Origin: CAAFZY01 sp964410325
GTDB lineage: Bacteria > Pseudomonadota > Alphaproteobacteria > RF32 > CAG-239
Assembly: GCA_964410325.1 (NCBI GenBank)
Contig: CAYPFN010000001.1
Location: 1-64,000, forward strand
Reading direction: 5' to 3'
Length of the DNA: 64,000 nucleotides
In this document: one piece after another, positions 49,225 to 57,494 of the stretch
Layout: each line of letters opens with the position of its first letter
Position numbering within the stretch: position 1 is the first letter of the stretch
Position numbers and translations under genes: made by a program
The notes under the pieces: generated by a model
What the model was told of the DNA's origin: nothing
The model's database searches: none
The model's input: only the letters and a program-made list of their open reading frames with translations

Positions 49225-49731
49225 ATGAAACATGGTGATAAACATAGAAGATTTAATATGCCAAAGAGCCAGAGAAGAGCTCTGTTTTCAAATCTGACGA
49301 ATGCTTTGCTGACACATGAACAGATCAGTATTACTTTGCCGCGTGCTAAGGAGCTGAGAACCTTTGCCGATAACATGATTACCTATGCTAAAAAAGGCGA
49401 TTTGAACAGCCGGCGTTTGGCTTTAGGTTTTTTGCGTGATAATGAAGTTGTTTCCAAGCTTTTCTCAACCCTTGCAGAACGTTATAAGAATCGTAATGGT
49501 GGTTATACACGCGTTTTGAAAGCCGGTTTCCGTTATGGTGACTGTGCGCCGATGGCTATTATCGAGTTGGTTGATCGCGATATAAATGCGAAAGGCGCTA
49601 AAGATTTGGCCCGTGTTGCCGCTGAAAAGGCAGCCGCCACTGCAGAAACGACTACTGAAACGGCGTCAGTTGAAGAAGCTCCTAAAGCAGAAAAAAAGTC
49701 TAGAAAATCTAAAAAGGCTGATGCAGAATAA
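49225..49731 (+). CDS. rplQ: Ribosomal protein bL17, displaced from rpoA
   Basis: A 168-residue 50S protein. MKHGDKHRRFNMPKSQRRAL, LLTHEQISITLPRAKELR and GGYTRVLKAGFRYGDCAPMA are diagnostic. The core ends near residue 125; a C-terminal extension rich in Ala, Glu and Lys follows (SVEEAPKAEKKSRKSKKADA). AAAGGAAT precedes the ATG. Normally the last gene of the alpha operon, it stands here alone, downstream of secA, with its own promoter and terminator. Confidence 0.97.
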   Translation: MKHGDKHRRFNMPKSQRRALFSNLTNALLTHEQISITLPRAKELRTFADNMITYAKKGDLNSRRLALGFLRDNEVVSKLFSTLAERYKNRNGGYTRVLKAGFRYGDCAPMAIIELVDRDINAKGAKDLARVAAEKAAATAETTTETASVEEAPKAEKKSRKSKKADAE

Positions 49732-49757
49732 TTCTGCCAGCAAACAAATGAACAAAG

Positions 49758-49785
49758 ACGAATCGGAAATCCGGTTCGTTTTTTT
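49758..49785 (+). terminator. rplQ terminator
   Basis: ACGAATCGG-AAAT-CCGGTTCGT pairs over 9 bp with one G-U, followed by seven T. Confidence 0.85.
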
Positions 49786-49848
49786 ATTGCAGATTAAAAA
49801 TTTTGTCTTTACATTATAATATATTGCTTAAACAAGGGAGAAAATGCC

Positions 49849-50394
49849 ATGAAAAAAGTATTTGGTTTAGCTATTTTAGTCTTAAGTTTGTGCGGTTTTA
49901 CAAGTCTTTCGGGGCAAACTAATCTGTTTGAAATTGAAAATAATGATACAAGTTGGGAAATTGAACGTAGTGGCAGCACGTCAGTTAAAGCGTATCATCC
50001 AGATACTCAAGTGGAAATTATGGTAAATTTAGGAACTTTGCTACCTTCGGCTCCGCTTTGTGTTTCTAATAAACGCATTAAAGATATTAAGTTTAATATA
50101 AATATTTTCAAAGTTGCCGAATGGGGTGATAAGGATTGGGCTAAATCGTTTGAAAAGACCCGAATTCAATTTTCACGCCCTGGAGAAAACGAAGAGAGGA
50201 GAATATATGGTTCAACATTAATAAAAAATAATGCCCAGTTTCAAGCTGGAAACGTTGTTAATATCGGAACACTGGTATTTTTGGCGCCCTTTACTTGTGA
50301 TAAGCTTGATGAAACGCGCATACGGGTTATTAATATGCGGATTGGTAACAGAAGTCTGCCAGCAATTGATTTTACGGTTAAACTTGAAAAATGA
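49849..50394 (+). CDS. Secreted unknown protein, 181 aa
   Basis: No family recognised. GGGAG lies 9 nt before the ATG. The signal peptide MKKVFGLAILVLSLCGFTSL is cut near LSGQTN. The mature part is beta-rich: WEIERSGSTSVKAYHPDTQV, IMVNLGTLLPSAPLCVSNKR and VVNIGTLVFLAPFTCDKLDE. Two cysteines could form one disulfide. A TATAAT at 49815-49820 offers a -10 box. Likely periplasmic or surface located. Confidence 0.7.
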   Translation: MKKVFGLAILVLSLCGFTSLSGQTNLFEIENNDTSWEIERSGSTSVKAYHPDTQVEIMVNLGTLLPSAPLCVSNKRIKDIKFNINIFKVAEWGDKDWAKSFEKTRIQFSRPGENEERRIYGSTLIKNNAQFQAGNVVNIGTLVFLAPFTCDKLDETRIRVINMRIGNRSLPAIDFTVKLEK

Positions 50395-50576
50395 GAAGAA
50401 GCTGATAAAATACCGAAAATATACTAGGTTAGAAAACAAAAATATTATTAAAAAGTTTGTTATGTACACATATAGGTATGTTTATGAAAATAAATTCCTG
50501 GCAGGAGAGTTTAGATTGTTGGGGGATTTGGATTACTGAAAAATGTCTGGTATCAACCAGAATATTCATCCGCTAG

Positions 50577-50849
50577 TGTTCGGCTTATGAGGCCTATATT
50601 TGTGGTTTGCAGGAATATGATTGCTGTTTGTTGACATTGATTGTTGAGTAAACGAACATTCTGCGCGAACGTTGTGAAGAGTTTAATAGTATGCTGAAGA
50701 ATTATCAGGCGCATTTTTTAATGCCGACGGATGGGGTATGTGTGCAAAGAGAAGACGAACAGACTATTTGAGCAAGACTGGTTGATTTTCTTGCTAATAT
50801 CCAGAGTAATATCGATAAAGGATGGGCGCTCTACAAATATTTGTGGTGA
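50577..50849 (+). pseudogene. Decayed gene with two in-frame stops
   Basis: One frame reads SAYEAYICGLQEYDCCLLTL, then a TAA. It continues TNILRERCEEFNSMLKNYQA, then HFLMPTDGVCVQREDEQTI, a TGA, and ARLVDFLANIQSNIDKGWAL to a stop at 50849. The helical, charged pattern is coherent across the stops. The upstream limit is a TAG just before. No family recognised. An intrinsic terminator follows 15 bp later, as for a once-functional gene. Confidence 0.5.
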
Positions 50850-50864
50850 TGCTCAGAAGTTTTT

Positions 50865-50888
50865 AAAACCGGATGTTTACGGTTTTTT
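50865..50888 (+). terminator. Intrinsic terminator
   Basis: AAAACCG and CGGTTTT form a 7-bp stem with an 8-nt loop and a T-run. It ends the decayed gene and isolates mntP. Confidence 0.7.
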
Positions 50889-50938
50889 ATTGCTTTAATA
50901 CTTTTTCCTGTTAAATTAACGGTCAAAAGGAATAAACT

Positions 50939-51499
50939 ATGAACATTTGGGATATTTTATTGCTAGCTGTGGCTTTATCGGCTGATGCGTTTGTGGTGTC
51001 TTTTTCTTATGGGCTTCTTTTAAAAAAGCAACGTCTTTTTAATAGTTTAAGATTGTCCGCCACTGTCGGGTGCGGACAATTTATGATGCCAGTTATCGGA
51101 TGGTACTGTTCCGTGCCAATTAGCACATATGTCGCCCATTTTGATCATTGGTTAGTTTTTCTGGTTTTTGGTATTTTAGGTTTAAATATTATCGTCAATG
51201 CTATATCTACCGAAGTTGGAAAATTGGAAAAGAATTTAACCTTGCCGGTTTTGCTGACTATTGGCGTCGCAACAAGCATTGATGCCTTGGCATCAGGCGT
51301 GAGTCTTTATTTTGCAAAAGTTTCAATTTTTAGTGCGGCAGCATTTATCGGTTTGACAACATTTATACTTTCTTTCATTGCTTTTCATTTAAAACGTTTT
51401 TTCAAAAAGCTGCCGCGGCAGAAAATGGAAATTGCCGCTGGTATTATTCTGATTTTGCTTGGAACAAAAGTTTTAAGCGAGCATCTATTTTGGTCGTAA
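50939..51499 (+). CDS. mntP: MntP: putative manganese efflux pump
   Basis: An inner-membrane exporter of 186 residues with six membrane helices and the duplicated family motifs ALSADAFVVSFSYGL and GVATSIDALASGVSL, each with the conserved Asp. The loop VGCGQFMMPVIGW is also typical. No yybP-ykoY manganese riboswitch is recognisable in the 50 bp upstream, so control must differ from E. coli. Confidence 0.93.
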   Translation: MNIWDILLLAVALSADAFVVSFSYGLLLKKQRLFNSLRLSATVGCGQFMMPVIGWYCSVPISTYVAHFDHWLVFLVFGILGLNIIVNAISTEVGKLEKNLTLPVLLTIGVATSIDALASGVSLYFAKVSIFSAAAFIGLTTFILSFIAFHLKRFFKKLPRQKMEIAAGIILILLGTKVLSEHLFWS

Positions 51500-51514
51500 T
51501 TTCGGAAAAACAGC

Positions 51515-51530
51515 TTGACACTTTTGTCAA
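51515..51530. promoter_or_regulatory. TTGACA inverted repeat
   Basis: TTGACA-CTTT-TGTCAA is a perfect 6-bp inverted repeat. It lies between mntP and the next gene; the left arm could serve as a -35 box with a TATATT 14 bp on. The same arms form the interlocked promoters at secA. Confidence 0.35.
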
Positions 51531-51592
51531 TGCGTATATATTCAAAACATATTAATAATTGTTATGTTAAATTATATAATTTATGAAATTTT

Positions 51593-52468
51593 ATGAAATT
51601 AGGATTTTGTAATGTGCACGAAGGCTTGCAAATGGAAGTCTTCGAAAATCTGCTCAACAACCAAGATGTTGATGTCGTTGGAGTTTTTGACGCTGACGAC
51701 AGTATGCTTGAAAAAATGGAGCAAAAGGCAGAAAAAGAAATTAGGCTTTTTACGGATTATGGCCATTTGCTAGATAATGTCGAAGCTATGGTGGTTTATG
51801 ATTCGCCGACGTTCTTTCTCAGGCTGCGCCAGGCTATGGAGGCCAATGTTCATATTATGTATGAACTACCTCAATTCAAGACGGCTGAAGATGTTCGTTC
51901 TTTGCTGAAGCTTTTAGTTGAGGATTATAAGCGTGTGTTTGCCGCTTGTTTCCCGCGCCGTTACGACGCTATTTTTTCTGGTTTGGCAGCAATGATGCCG
52001 ACTTTGGAAAAAGAGTATGGAAATTTGACGGGTATTGCAATTAATACACGGCTTTTTCCTTCGGTTGACGTGGCAGGGTACGACGTTTTTATAGATAGAT
52101 TAATCCATGATATCGATGCTCTGAATTTCTTGCTTGGGAAAGGGTGTCTTTCGTATGAGAAAGTTCTTAAGAAGAGAAAGAATTATTCCGTCAGTGGAAC
52201 CTTTATCCGTGACGGTCAGGGCGAAGACATCAGCGTTCAACTGGATGCGTTCTTTGTCAAAACTTCTGGTAAATCTGGTGTGCAGGTTACTTTGGAGTTT
52301 GCAAGCGGCGAAAAGGCCGAGTACCGTAATTTCGGTATGCCGAAACATGTCAATGTTGATAAATGCATATTGTTTAACGAATCATTTATTAACATGATTA
52401 AGCCGTTGCCGAGCGGTATTGAGCTTGCCAATTTGTTGATTGGCGTGCTGTCGGTGGCAAAAATTTAG
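51593..52468 (+). CDS. Gfo/Idh/MocA-like oxidoreductase-family protein
   Basis: A 291-residue protein with a Rossmann-like N-domain and an alpha/beta C-domain. VVGVFDADDSMLEKMEQKAE and TDYGHLLDNVEAMVVYDSPT follow the Gfo/Idh pattern; the EKP-like step appears as YELPQFKTAEDVR, without the Lys-Pro pair. RLIHDIDALNFLLGKG matches the H-x-x-D-x-x helix. The N-terminal GxGxxG is replaced by GFCNVHEG, so nucleotide binding is doubtful. Substrate unknown. Confidence 0.7.
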   Translation: MKLGFCNVHEGLQMEVFENLLNNQDVDVVGVFDADDSMLEKMEQKAEKEIRLFTDYGHLLDNVEAMVVYDSPTFFLRLRQAMEANVHIMYELPQFKTAEDVRSLLKLLVEDYKRVFAACFPRRYDAIFSGLAAMMPTLEKEYGNLTGIAINTRLFPSVDVAGYDVFIDRLIHDIDALNFLLGKGCLSYEKVLKKRKNYSVSGTFIRDGQGEDISVQLDAFFVKTSGKSGVQVTLEFASGEKAEYRNFGMPKHVNVDKCILFNESFINMIKPLPSGIELANLLIGVLSVAKI

Positions 52469-52481
52469 TCTTAAATAAAAT

Positions 52482-52514
52482 AAAAAACCTTAAGGATTAT
52501 CCTTAAGGTTTTTT
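52482..52514. terminator. Bidirectional intrinsic terminator
   Basis: A 15-bp near-perfect stem AAAAAACCTTAAGGA / TCCTTAAGGTTTTTT with a 3-nt loop. It serves the gene ending at 52468 and overlaps the last codons of the convergent U32 gene (ending 52503). Confidence 0.9.
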
Positions 52515-53906
52515 ATTTTGGGATAAAAGTGCGAACTCATGCTGTTTGTGTTCATACATTTCTTTATTGTTTCCGCTTAAAGGTGCTGGTTTGCGGGCAA
52601 TGGTATATTGCGGCAAAAGTTTTTTAATTTTTTCAATTGGTTGCCCCCATAGTTGCGGGCGGATACGGATTTTTTTATTTTGTCCGGCCGATACGCGCGA
52701 CGTGATTTCAGCGGTATCCACATCTTCAAAATCAGTTAAGGCTAAGCGGAAGTTTTCTAAAGTGCCGGGGATTAAGAAGTCTATAAACTCGCCGCTGTTG
52801 ATGTAATTGCGTATTTCAAAAATCGCATCATCGCCTTGCCATTGAACAATAGAGCCAGCAAAAAGCCATTCGCCCAAAGTGTGTGTATATTCATAATTTT
52901 GGCTGATGTTAGTTAATTTGCCATCATGGAAACCCAGGCAATAGCCACGATTTTGCAGGGTGTATAAATCCGACATATATTTTTTATAATCCCAATTTTT
53001 AGGGTCTTTTTGATAGTCATCAATAGCTTGACGGTAAGCCCTGGCGACCGTACCGGCATAATATTCGGTTTTATTCCGACCTTCAATTTTGAGCGAATCC
53101 ATGCCGAGGTCTAAAATTTCATTTAACCGCGGCATTAAACACAAATCTTTAGAATTTAAGATATAGCTGCCGTGAGAATCCTCCACCACTTCATAATATT
53201 CGTCAGGACGAAAATCTTCTTCCAGAAAGAAGTCAAACATATCTTTGTTTTCAGGGGTGATTTCAAAATTTTTGACGTTGCCGTCTTTAGCTTTAAGCAA
53301 AAGTTTGTAATGCCAACGGCAGCAATGAGCGCATTTGCCTTTATTGGCACTGCGGTCCGCCATAAAATTAGAAATCAGGCAGCGGCCAGAATATGACATA
53401 CACATGGCGCCGTGGACAAAGGTTTCAAGTAAGATGTTTGGGCATTGTGCGCGGATTTGTTTCATCTCGGCAAATGTGACTTCTCGTCCTAAAACACAGA
53501 GTTTGGCTCCCATGGACTGCCAAAATTTTACGGTTGGGGTAGAACATATGTTAGCTTGGGTGGAAATAAAACGATTTAATTCCGGAGCATTTTCTTTTAA
53601 ATAATAGAATACGCCGGGGTCGGCAACCAGTACACCGTCAGGTTTTAATTGACGGAGCGTGTCTACAAGTTGAGGGAGCTTTTCTGCTTCTTCGTTGTGA
53701 ATATACAGATTTAGGGTTAAGTAAATTTTTTTGTTTTGGTGATGAATAAAATCAACGCCTTGGGCTAAGTCTTCTAGCGTAAATGATGATTGAGTCCGCA
53801 GGCTCATATCTGGTGTGCCGGCATAAACAGCATCGGCGCCATACAATAAGGACGTTTTTAATTTAACAAGCGAGCCGGCTGGCAGCAGTAATTCTGATTT
53901 TAGCAT
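52503..53906 (-). CDS. Peptidase-U32 family protein, TrhP (YegQ)-like
   Basis: A 467-residue protein of the U32 family, whose bacterial TrhP branch takes part in 5-hydroxyuridine formation at tRNA U34. The family signature ETFVHGAMCMSYSGRCLIS is intact, followed by Cys residues in GKCAHCCRW that can hold a 4Fe-4S cluster. The N-domain starts ELLLPAGSLVKLKTSLLYGA. KDLCLMPRLNEILDLGMDSL and IEGRNKTEYYAG are conserved. Length fits TrhP rather than UbiU (shorter) or RlhA (longer). Three bp after the DUF3108-like gene. Confidence 0.85.
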   Translation of the reverse strand: MLKSELLLPAGSLVKLKTSLLYGADAVYAGTPDMSLRTQSSFTLEDLAQGVDFIHHQNKKIYLTLNLYIHNEEAEKLPQLVDTLRQLKPDGVLVADPGVFYYLKENAPELNRFISTQANICSTPTVKFWQSMGAKLCVLGREVTFAEMKQIRAQCPNILLETFVHGAMCMSYSGRCLISNFMADRSANKGKCAHCCRWHYKLLLKAKDGNVKNFEITPENKDMFDFFLEEDFRPDEYYEVVEDSHGSYILNSKDLCLMPRLNEILDLGMDSLKIEGRNKTEYYAGTVARAYRQAIDDYQKDPKNWDYKKYMSDLYTLQNRGYCLGFHDGKLTNISQNYEYTHTLGEWLFAGSIVQWQGDDAIFEIRNYINSGEFIDFLIPGTLENFRLALTDFEDVDTAEITSRVSAGQNKKIRIRPQLWGQPIEKIKKLLPQYTIARKPAPLSGNNKEMYEHKQHEFALLSQNKKP

Positions 53907-53909
53907 TTT

Positions 53910-54692
53910 TTAATCCTTTAATAAAACTTCTGTAGTGTAGGCTTTTAATTTGCCTAAGGGTGTAGAATTAATTTCTATTTTGGCCAGAAACGGAAGGTTG
54001 GTTTTCTCATCTTCTAAAATCCAGAAAAATATCGGACGGTTGGCGGTAGTGTTCCATAATAAATCATTATCTTTGTCTTTATCCAAGTTGATTATGTGCA
54101 TTGAACACTTAAGAGAATTGCCGGAATAAGAAATTTTTGGATCATTCAGCACTTCTTTTCCTTCGTCTTTAATGATGACTTTATAATTTTTTTTACCACC
54201 ATTAAAGACGATTTTTTCCATAGCGCAGAACTTATTTGTGATAATTTGCCGGGTAAGCATGGCAAAAACAGTTTGTAAATCGTTGGCGTCAAATGGCGTA
54301 TCGGGAAGACGGATTTCAACCCGTTTGGGTATGCCGTCTTTAGAGCTTAAACGGTAATCTAAGACGCCGTTTTCATCAAAAACCAATTGTTTGGTGTATA
54401 TATGTGAGTTTGATTTGGTTTCGTAGTTGTAATTACGGGTAACGGTTTGCTCTTTTTTAAAAAAACCGTCAGAGATATAAAGTGCTTCAAATAAATATAG
54501 CTTGCCGAAGGTACCGGCAGTTTTGACAGAGGAAGAAAATTTATACTTATCGGGAGTCAGATTATATGCCAAGTGAATCCGGGCAGCATCAAAAAAACCG
54601 ATGCTAACAGTTAGATAATGTTCAACGGAAGCGGAATAAACGACGGCCGGCCATAGACAGGTTAGAATTAAAAATAAGGCAATGTTTTTCAT
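53910..54692 (-). CDS. Secreted DUF3108-like protein
   Basis: A 260-residue exported protein with signal peptide MKNIALFLILTCLWPAVVYS. The beta-rich body fits DUF3108: EHYLTVSIGFFDAARIHLAY, YKFSSSVKTAGTFGKLYLFE, DFNDLQT-like PFDANDLQTVFAMLTRQI and a C-terminal FFWILEDEKTNLPFLAKIEI. Function of the family is unknown. Divergent from ddl and co-directional with the U32 gene. Confidence 0.75.
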   Translation of the reverse strand: MKNIALFLILTCLWPAVVYSASVEHYLTVSIGFFDAARIHLAYNLTPDKYKFSSSVKTAGTFGKLYLFEALYISDGFFKKEQTVTRNYNYETKSNSHIYTKQLVFDENGVLDYRLSSKDGIPKRVEIRLPDTPFDANDLQTVFAMLTRQIITNKFCAMEKIVFNGGKKNYKVIIKDEGKEVLNDPKISYSGNSLKCSMHIINLDKDKDNDLLWNTTANRPIFFWILEDEKTNLPFLAKIEINSTPLGKLKAYTTEVLLKD

Positions 54693-54764
54693 ATAAGTTT
54701 TATGCTTTCTTAAAAGTTTTGCGCTTATACTAACAAAAATTTTAAAGGAATAAAGGAAAAAATA

Positions 54765-55676
54765 ATGATAAAAAAAGTTTTGGTTTTGGCTGGGGGCTTT
54801 TCAGCCGAACGCAAAGTGAGTCTGATTAGCGGGCAATGTGTTGTAAAAGCTTTGGTAAGCATGGGATATAAAGTTATTTGGCATGATTTGCAAAATGGGA
54901 AGAATTTGTTTAAAGCTTTGGAAGAAGAAAAGCCAGATGTGGTTTTTAATGCTTTGCACGGTAATTGGGGAGAAGATGGAGAGATACAAGGCTTTTTAGA
55001 TGTTTTGCAAATTCCGTATACACATTCGGGATTAGAAACTTCCTTAATAGGAATGAATAAACTGCTGTGCAAAGAATTATGCTCTAAAGCGGGAGTAAAA
55101 ACAGCGCCGTATCAGGCTTTGACTTATGCTGAATTTAAGCAAAAAGGCACCAATGTGCCAATGCCGTATGTGGTTAAACCGCAAAATGACGGTTCCAGCG
55201 TTGGCGTGTTTATAGTTAATAATGAAGCGGATAAAGAAAGAGTGTGTTATAAGGATAACGTTCGGCAGATATTGGTTGAAAAATATATTGCGGGTAAAGA
55301 AATTACGGTTGCGGTATTGGACGGCATTGCCTGTGGCGTGACGGAGCTGAGGCCAAAAGCAACTTTTTATGATTATAAGGCCAAATATACCGATGGCGTG
55401 ACGCAGCATGTTTTGCCGGCGGAGATTCCGGAAGAGGCTGCCAAACAGGCGACACATTATGCGGAGACTGTACACAAGCTTTTGAAATGCAATGTGATTT
55501 CGCGTTCAGATTTTCGATATAATGAAACAGACGGTGTGGTGTTTTTGGAAGTCAATACGAATCCTGGATTGACGCCACTTTCCTTAGTTCCGGAACAGGC
55601 TAAATATAAGGGGATTTCATATGAAGATTTGTGCCAAAAGCTGGTGGAGAATGCGCGATGCCGGAAAATCGGGTAA
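54765..55676 (+). CDS. ddl: D-alanine--D-alanine ligase
   Basis: Makes D-Ala-D-Ala for peptidoglycan; cytosolic ATP-grasp enzyme of 303 residues. KVLVLAGGFSAERKVSLISG, VFNALHGNWGEDGEIQGFLD, PYTHSGLETSLIGMNKLLCK and the metal/ATP region VVFLEVNTNPGLTPLSLVPE are conserved. It overlaps miaA by 19 bp. A cell-wall precursor gene near the mre cluster. Confidence 0.96.
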   Translation: MIKKVLVLAGGFSAERKVSLISGQCVVKALVSMGYKVIWHDLQNGKNLFKALEEEKPDVVFNALHGNWGEDGEIQGFLDVLQIPYTHSGLETSLIGMNKLLCKELCSKAGVKTAPYQALTYAEFKQKGTNVPMPYVVKPQNDGSSVGVFIVNNEADKERVCYKDNVRQILVEKYIAGKEITVAVLDGIACGVTELRPKATFYDYKAKYTDGVTQHVLPAEIPEEAAKQATHYAETVHKLLKCNVISRSDFRYNETDGVVFLEVNTNPGLTPLSLVPEQAKYKGISYEDLCQKLVENARCRKIG

Positions 55677-56590
55677 TCGTGATTGCTGGGCCGACGGCTT
55701 CCGGAAAATCAGCTTTGGCTGTTGATGCCGCCAAGTTTGTTGGTGGTGTGGTGGTTAATTGCGACTCTATGCAGGTTTATAAAGGAATGCCTGTTATTTC
55801 AGCTTGTCCGACACCGACGGAACGCGCCGATGTTGAGCATTTGTTGTTTGAAATTTATGAACCGTCTTTTCATGGCAATGTCGTTGATTGGTTGGAGCTT
55901 GCTACACACACAATCAAGCAGGTTTGGCAAGAGGGAAGAGTGCCAGTAGTGGTTGGTGGCACGGGATTGTATATTGACAATCTGATAAACGGAACGACAC
56001 CAATACCGGAAACTTCTCTGAAAGTGCGGGAGCACGTGGCGCAATTGTTGCAAGAAAAAGGCAGCGGTTTTGTTTATCAAAAGTTGAAAGAAGTTGATAG
56101 CGAATCGGCAGCACGGTTAAGCCCGAATGATACAACCCGGGTGCGGCGAGCTTATGAAGTGTGGCTGGATACGGGAATAAAGCTTTCGGAATGGCATCAA
56201 AATCCAATGATAAAGAAATTGCCAGAAGCCCGTTTTTTTGTTATTAAAATTTGTCCGGCTGCCGAAGAGCTTGATATGCGTTGTTATCAGCGGTTTGATA
56301 AAATGATGGAAAGTGGCGCTTTAGATGAAGTGAAAAAATTAAAAGAACAAAATTTACCAGAAAATTTACCAGCTATGAAAGCACTCGGTGTGCCAGAATT
56401 GATGCAGTATCTTAAGGGGAAGTGTACGCTTGCCGAAGCTGTGGAAGATGCAAAACTTCATACGCGGCAATATGCCAAACGGCAAAGAACATGGTTTAAA
56501 AATAAACTTGCTGCTAATGTTGAATTAATACATTGTTATGCAGGCGATGCAACAGAAATTTTTAAGCGACTTAAAGAGTTTAGATTATGA
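55658..56590 (+). CDS. miaA: MiaA: tRNA dimethylallyltransferase
   Basis: Adds the dimethylallyl group to A37 of UNN-reading tRNAs, the substrate of MiaB at 11189. P-loop VIAGPTASGKSALAV, VVNCDSMQVYKGMPVISACP, VPVVVGGTGLYIDNLINGT and ARLSPNDTTRVRRAYEVW are diagnostic. The start MPENRVIV at 55658 has GGAG 9 nt upstream inside ddl; an in-frame start at 55631 is less likely. 310 residues. Confidence 0.96.
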   Translation: MPENRVIVIAGPTASGKSALAVDAAKFVGGVVVNCDSMQVYKGMPVISACPTPTERADVEHLLFEIYEPSFHGNVVDWLELATHTIKQVWQEGRVPVVVGGTGLYIDNLINGTTPIPETSLKVREHVAQLLQEKGSGFVYQKLKEVDSESAARLSPNDTTRVRRAYEVWLDTGIKLSEWHQNPMIKKLPEARFFVIKICPAAEELDMRCYQRFDKMMESGALDEVKKLKEQNLPENLPAMKALGVPELMQYLKGKCTLAEAVEDAKLHTRQYAKRQRTWFKNKLAANVELIHCYAGDATEIFKRLKEFRL

Positions 56591-56638
56591 TATGAAAAAA
56601 TATGGTAGAAAAAATTATGGTGGCTACTACCGGCAATA

Positions 56639-57319
56639 TTGGGGATTTTTTGGATAAGCGTCGGGCGTATCGTCTTGTGGCAGCAAATTTTTGGGGAGCG
56701 ACAGACAAGTGAAGCGGCGCAAAATCTGTATTTAACGGAAAAAATTGAAATGCTGCCGGAAAGTTTTGAGCAAGTTGCCAGATTTGGCGAGTATGATGTT
56801 GCTTTGAGATTCCGAGCGGTATATCAAGTGTATAGCAGAGCGATGTATGTTGATATTTATGATAGAGATTTTCGTATCGGATTTAAATCATTACAGGATA
56901 AATATAAAGCTGTTTATAATGCGGTTTCGCCGCTGGATTTAAGTTTGTTTATCGGAGAAACGGCGGCTGAGGGGAATTGGCAGAAAATAGATGTATCACA
57001 TGAGTACCGAGTAGTTTTGTGGGAATGGAAATATAAAGATAATCCTGTCGTGAACAGAGATGAGATCAGCAACAATCATATCCTTACGGCAAATCTTAAC
57101 GTGCGGCGTGGCTTTGATACCATTAAAAAAGGTGATTTGGTTTATTTGAGCGGGTATTTGTTGGATTGGGAGCCTTTGGGAGAATATTCGGATATGGTTA
57201 TGAAAACGGCGCTAACCCCCGGAGAAATTGCGGATTTTAAATTGGGTGGAAAAACATCGAATTTGTGTCGGTATTTTTATGTGGAGAGACTTGAAACGAG
57301 GGGTTATGTTTATCAATAA
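56639..57319 (+). CDS. Membrane-anchored unknown protein, 226 aa
   Basis: No family recognised. Opens with a single hydrophobic anchor (GIFWISVGRIVLWQQIF), then a soluble domain with EMLPESFEQVARFGEYDVAL, VSPLDLSLFIGETAAEGNWQ and KKGDLVYLSGYLLDWEPLGE. The only start in frame is TTG at 56639, and it has no SD. Codons upstream back to a TAG at 56606 (KLWWLLPAIL) look like the natural start of the same anchor, so the 5' end may be frameshifted or mis-assembled. Lies between miaA and mreB. Confidence 0.65.
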   Translation: MGIFWISVGRIVLWQQIFGERQTSEAAQNLYLTEKIEMLPESFEQVARFGEYDVALRFRAVYQVYSRAMYVDIYDRDFRIGFKSLQDKYKAVYNAVSPLDLSLFIGETAAEGNWQKIDVSHEYRVVLWEWKYKDNPVVNRDEISNNHILTANLNVRRGFDTIKKGDLVYLSGYLLDWEPLGEYSDMVMKTALTPGEIADFKLGGKTSNLCRYFYVERLETRGYVYQ

Positions 57320-57426
57320 ATCATATCGGAATTTTAAATTGTTTTTCGTATGTTAATAAAAAAACGACCGATGTCGGAAATTTTTTAAAAACTTGTTGAT
57401 TATATGGTGTTTTTGCGAAAAAAAGA

Positions 57427-57463
57427 TTGCACATTTAATGATATCATAATAAAAAGTTATAAA
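57427..57463 (+). promoter_or_regulatory. Candidate promoter region of the mre operon
   Basis: TTGCAC (57427-57432) with TAAAAA 17 bp on, or TATAAA at 57458-57463 as -10. A palindromic ATGATATCAT lies in between. The choice of boxes is uncertain. Confidence 0.35.
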
Positions 57464-57494
57464 TTATTAATATGCTAATGCGGAGAATCTTTCT

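Noticed and set aside
50880..50938. yybP-ykoY manganese riboswitch before mntP
   Set aside because: Only about 50 bp separate the upstream terminator from the ATG, too short for the aptamer, and the conserved core is not present.
56602..56709. Short ORF MVEKIMVATTGNIGDFLDK overlapping the start of the 226-aa protein
   Set aside because: It stops after 36 codons, has no SD, and its frame conflicts with the membrane-anchor coding sequence that continues for 226 residues.
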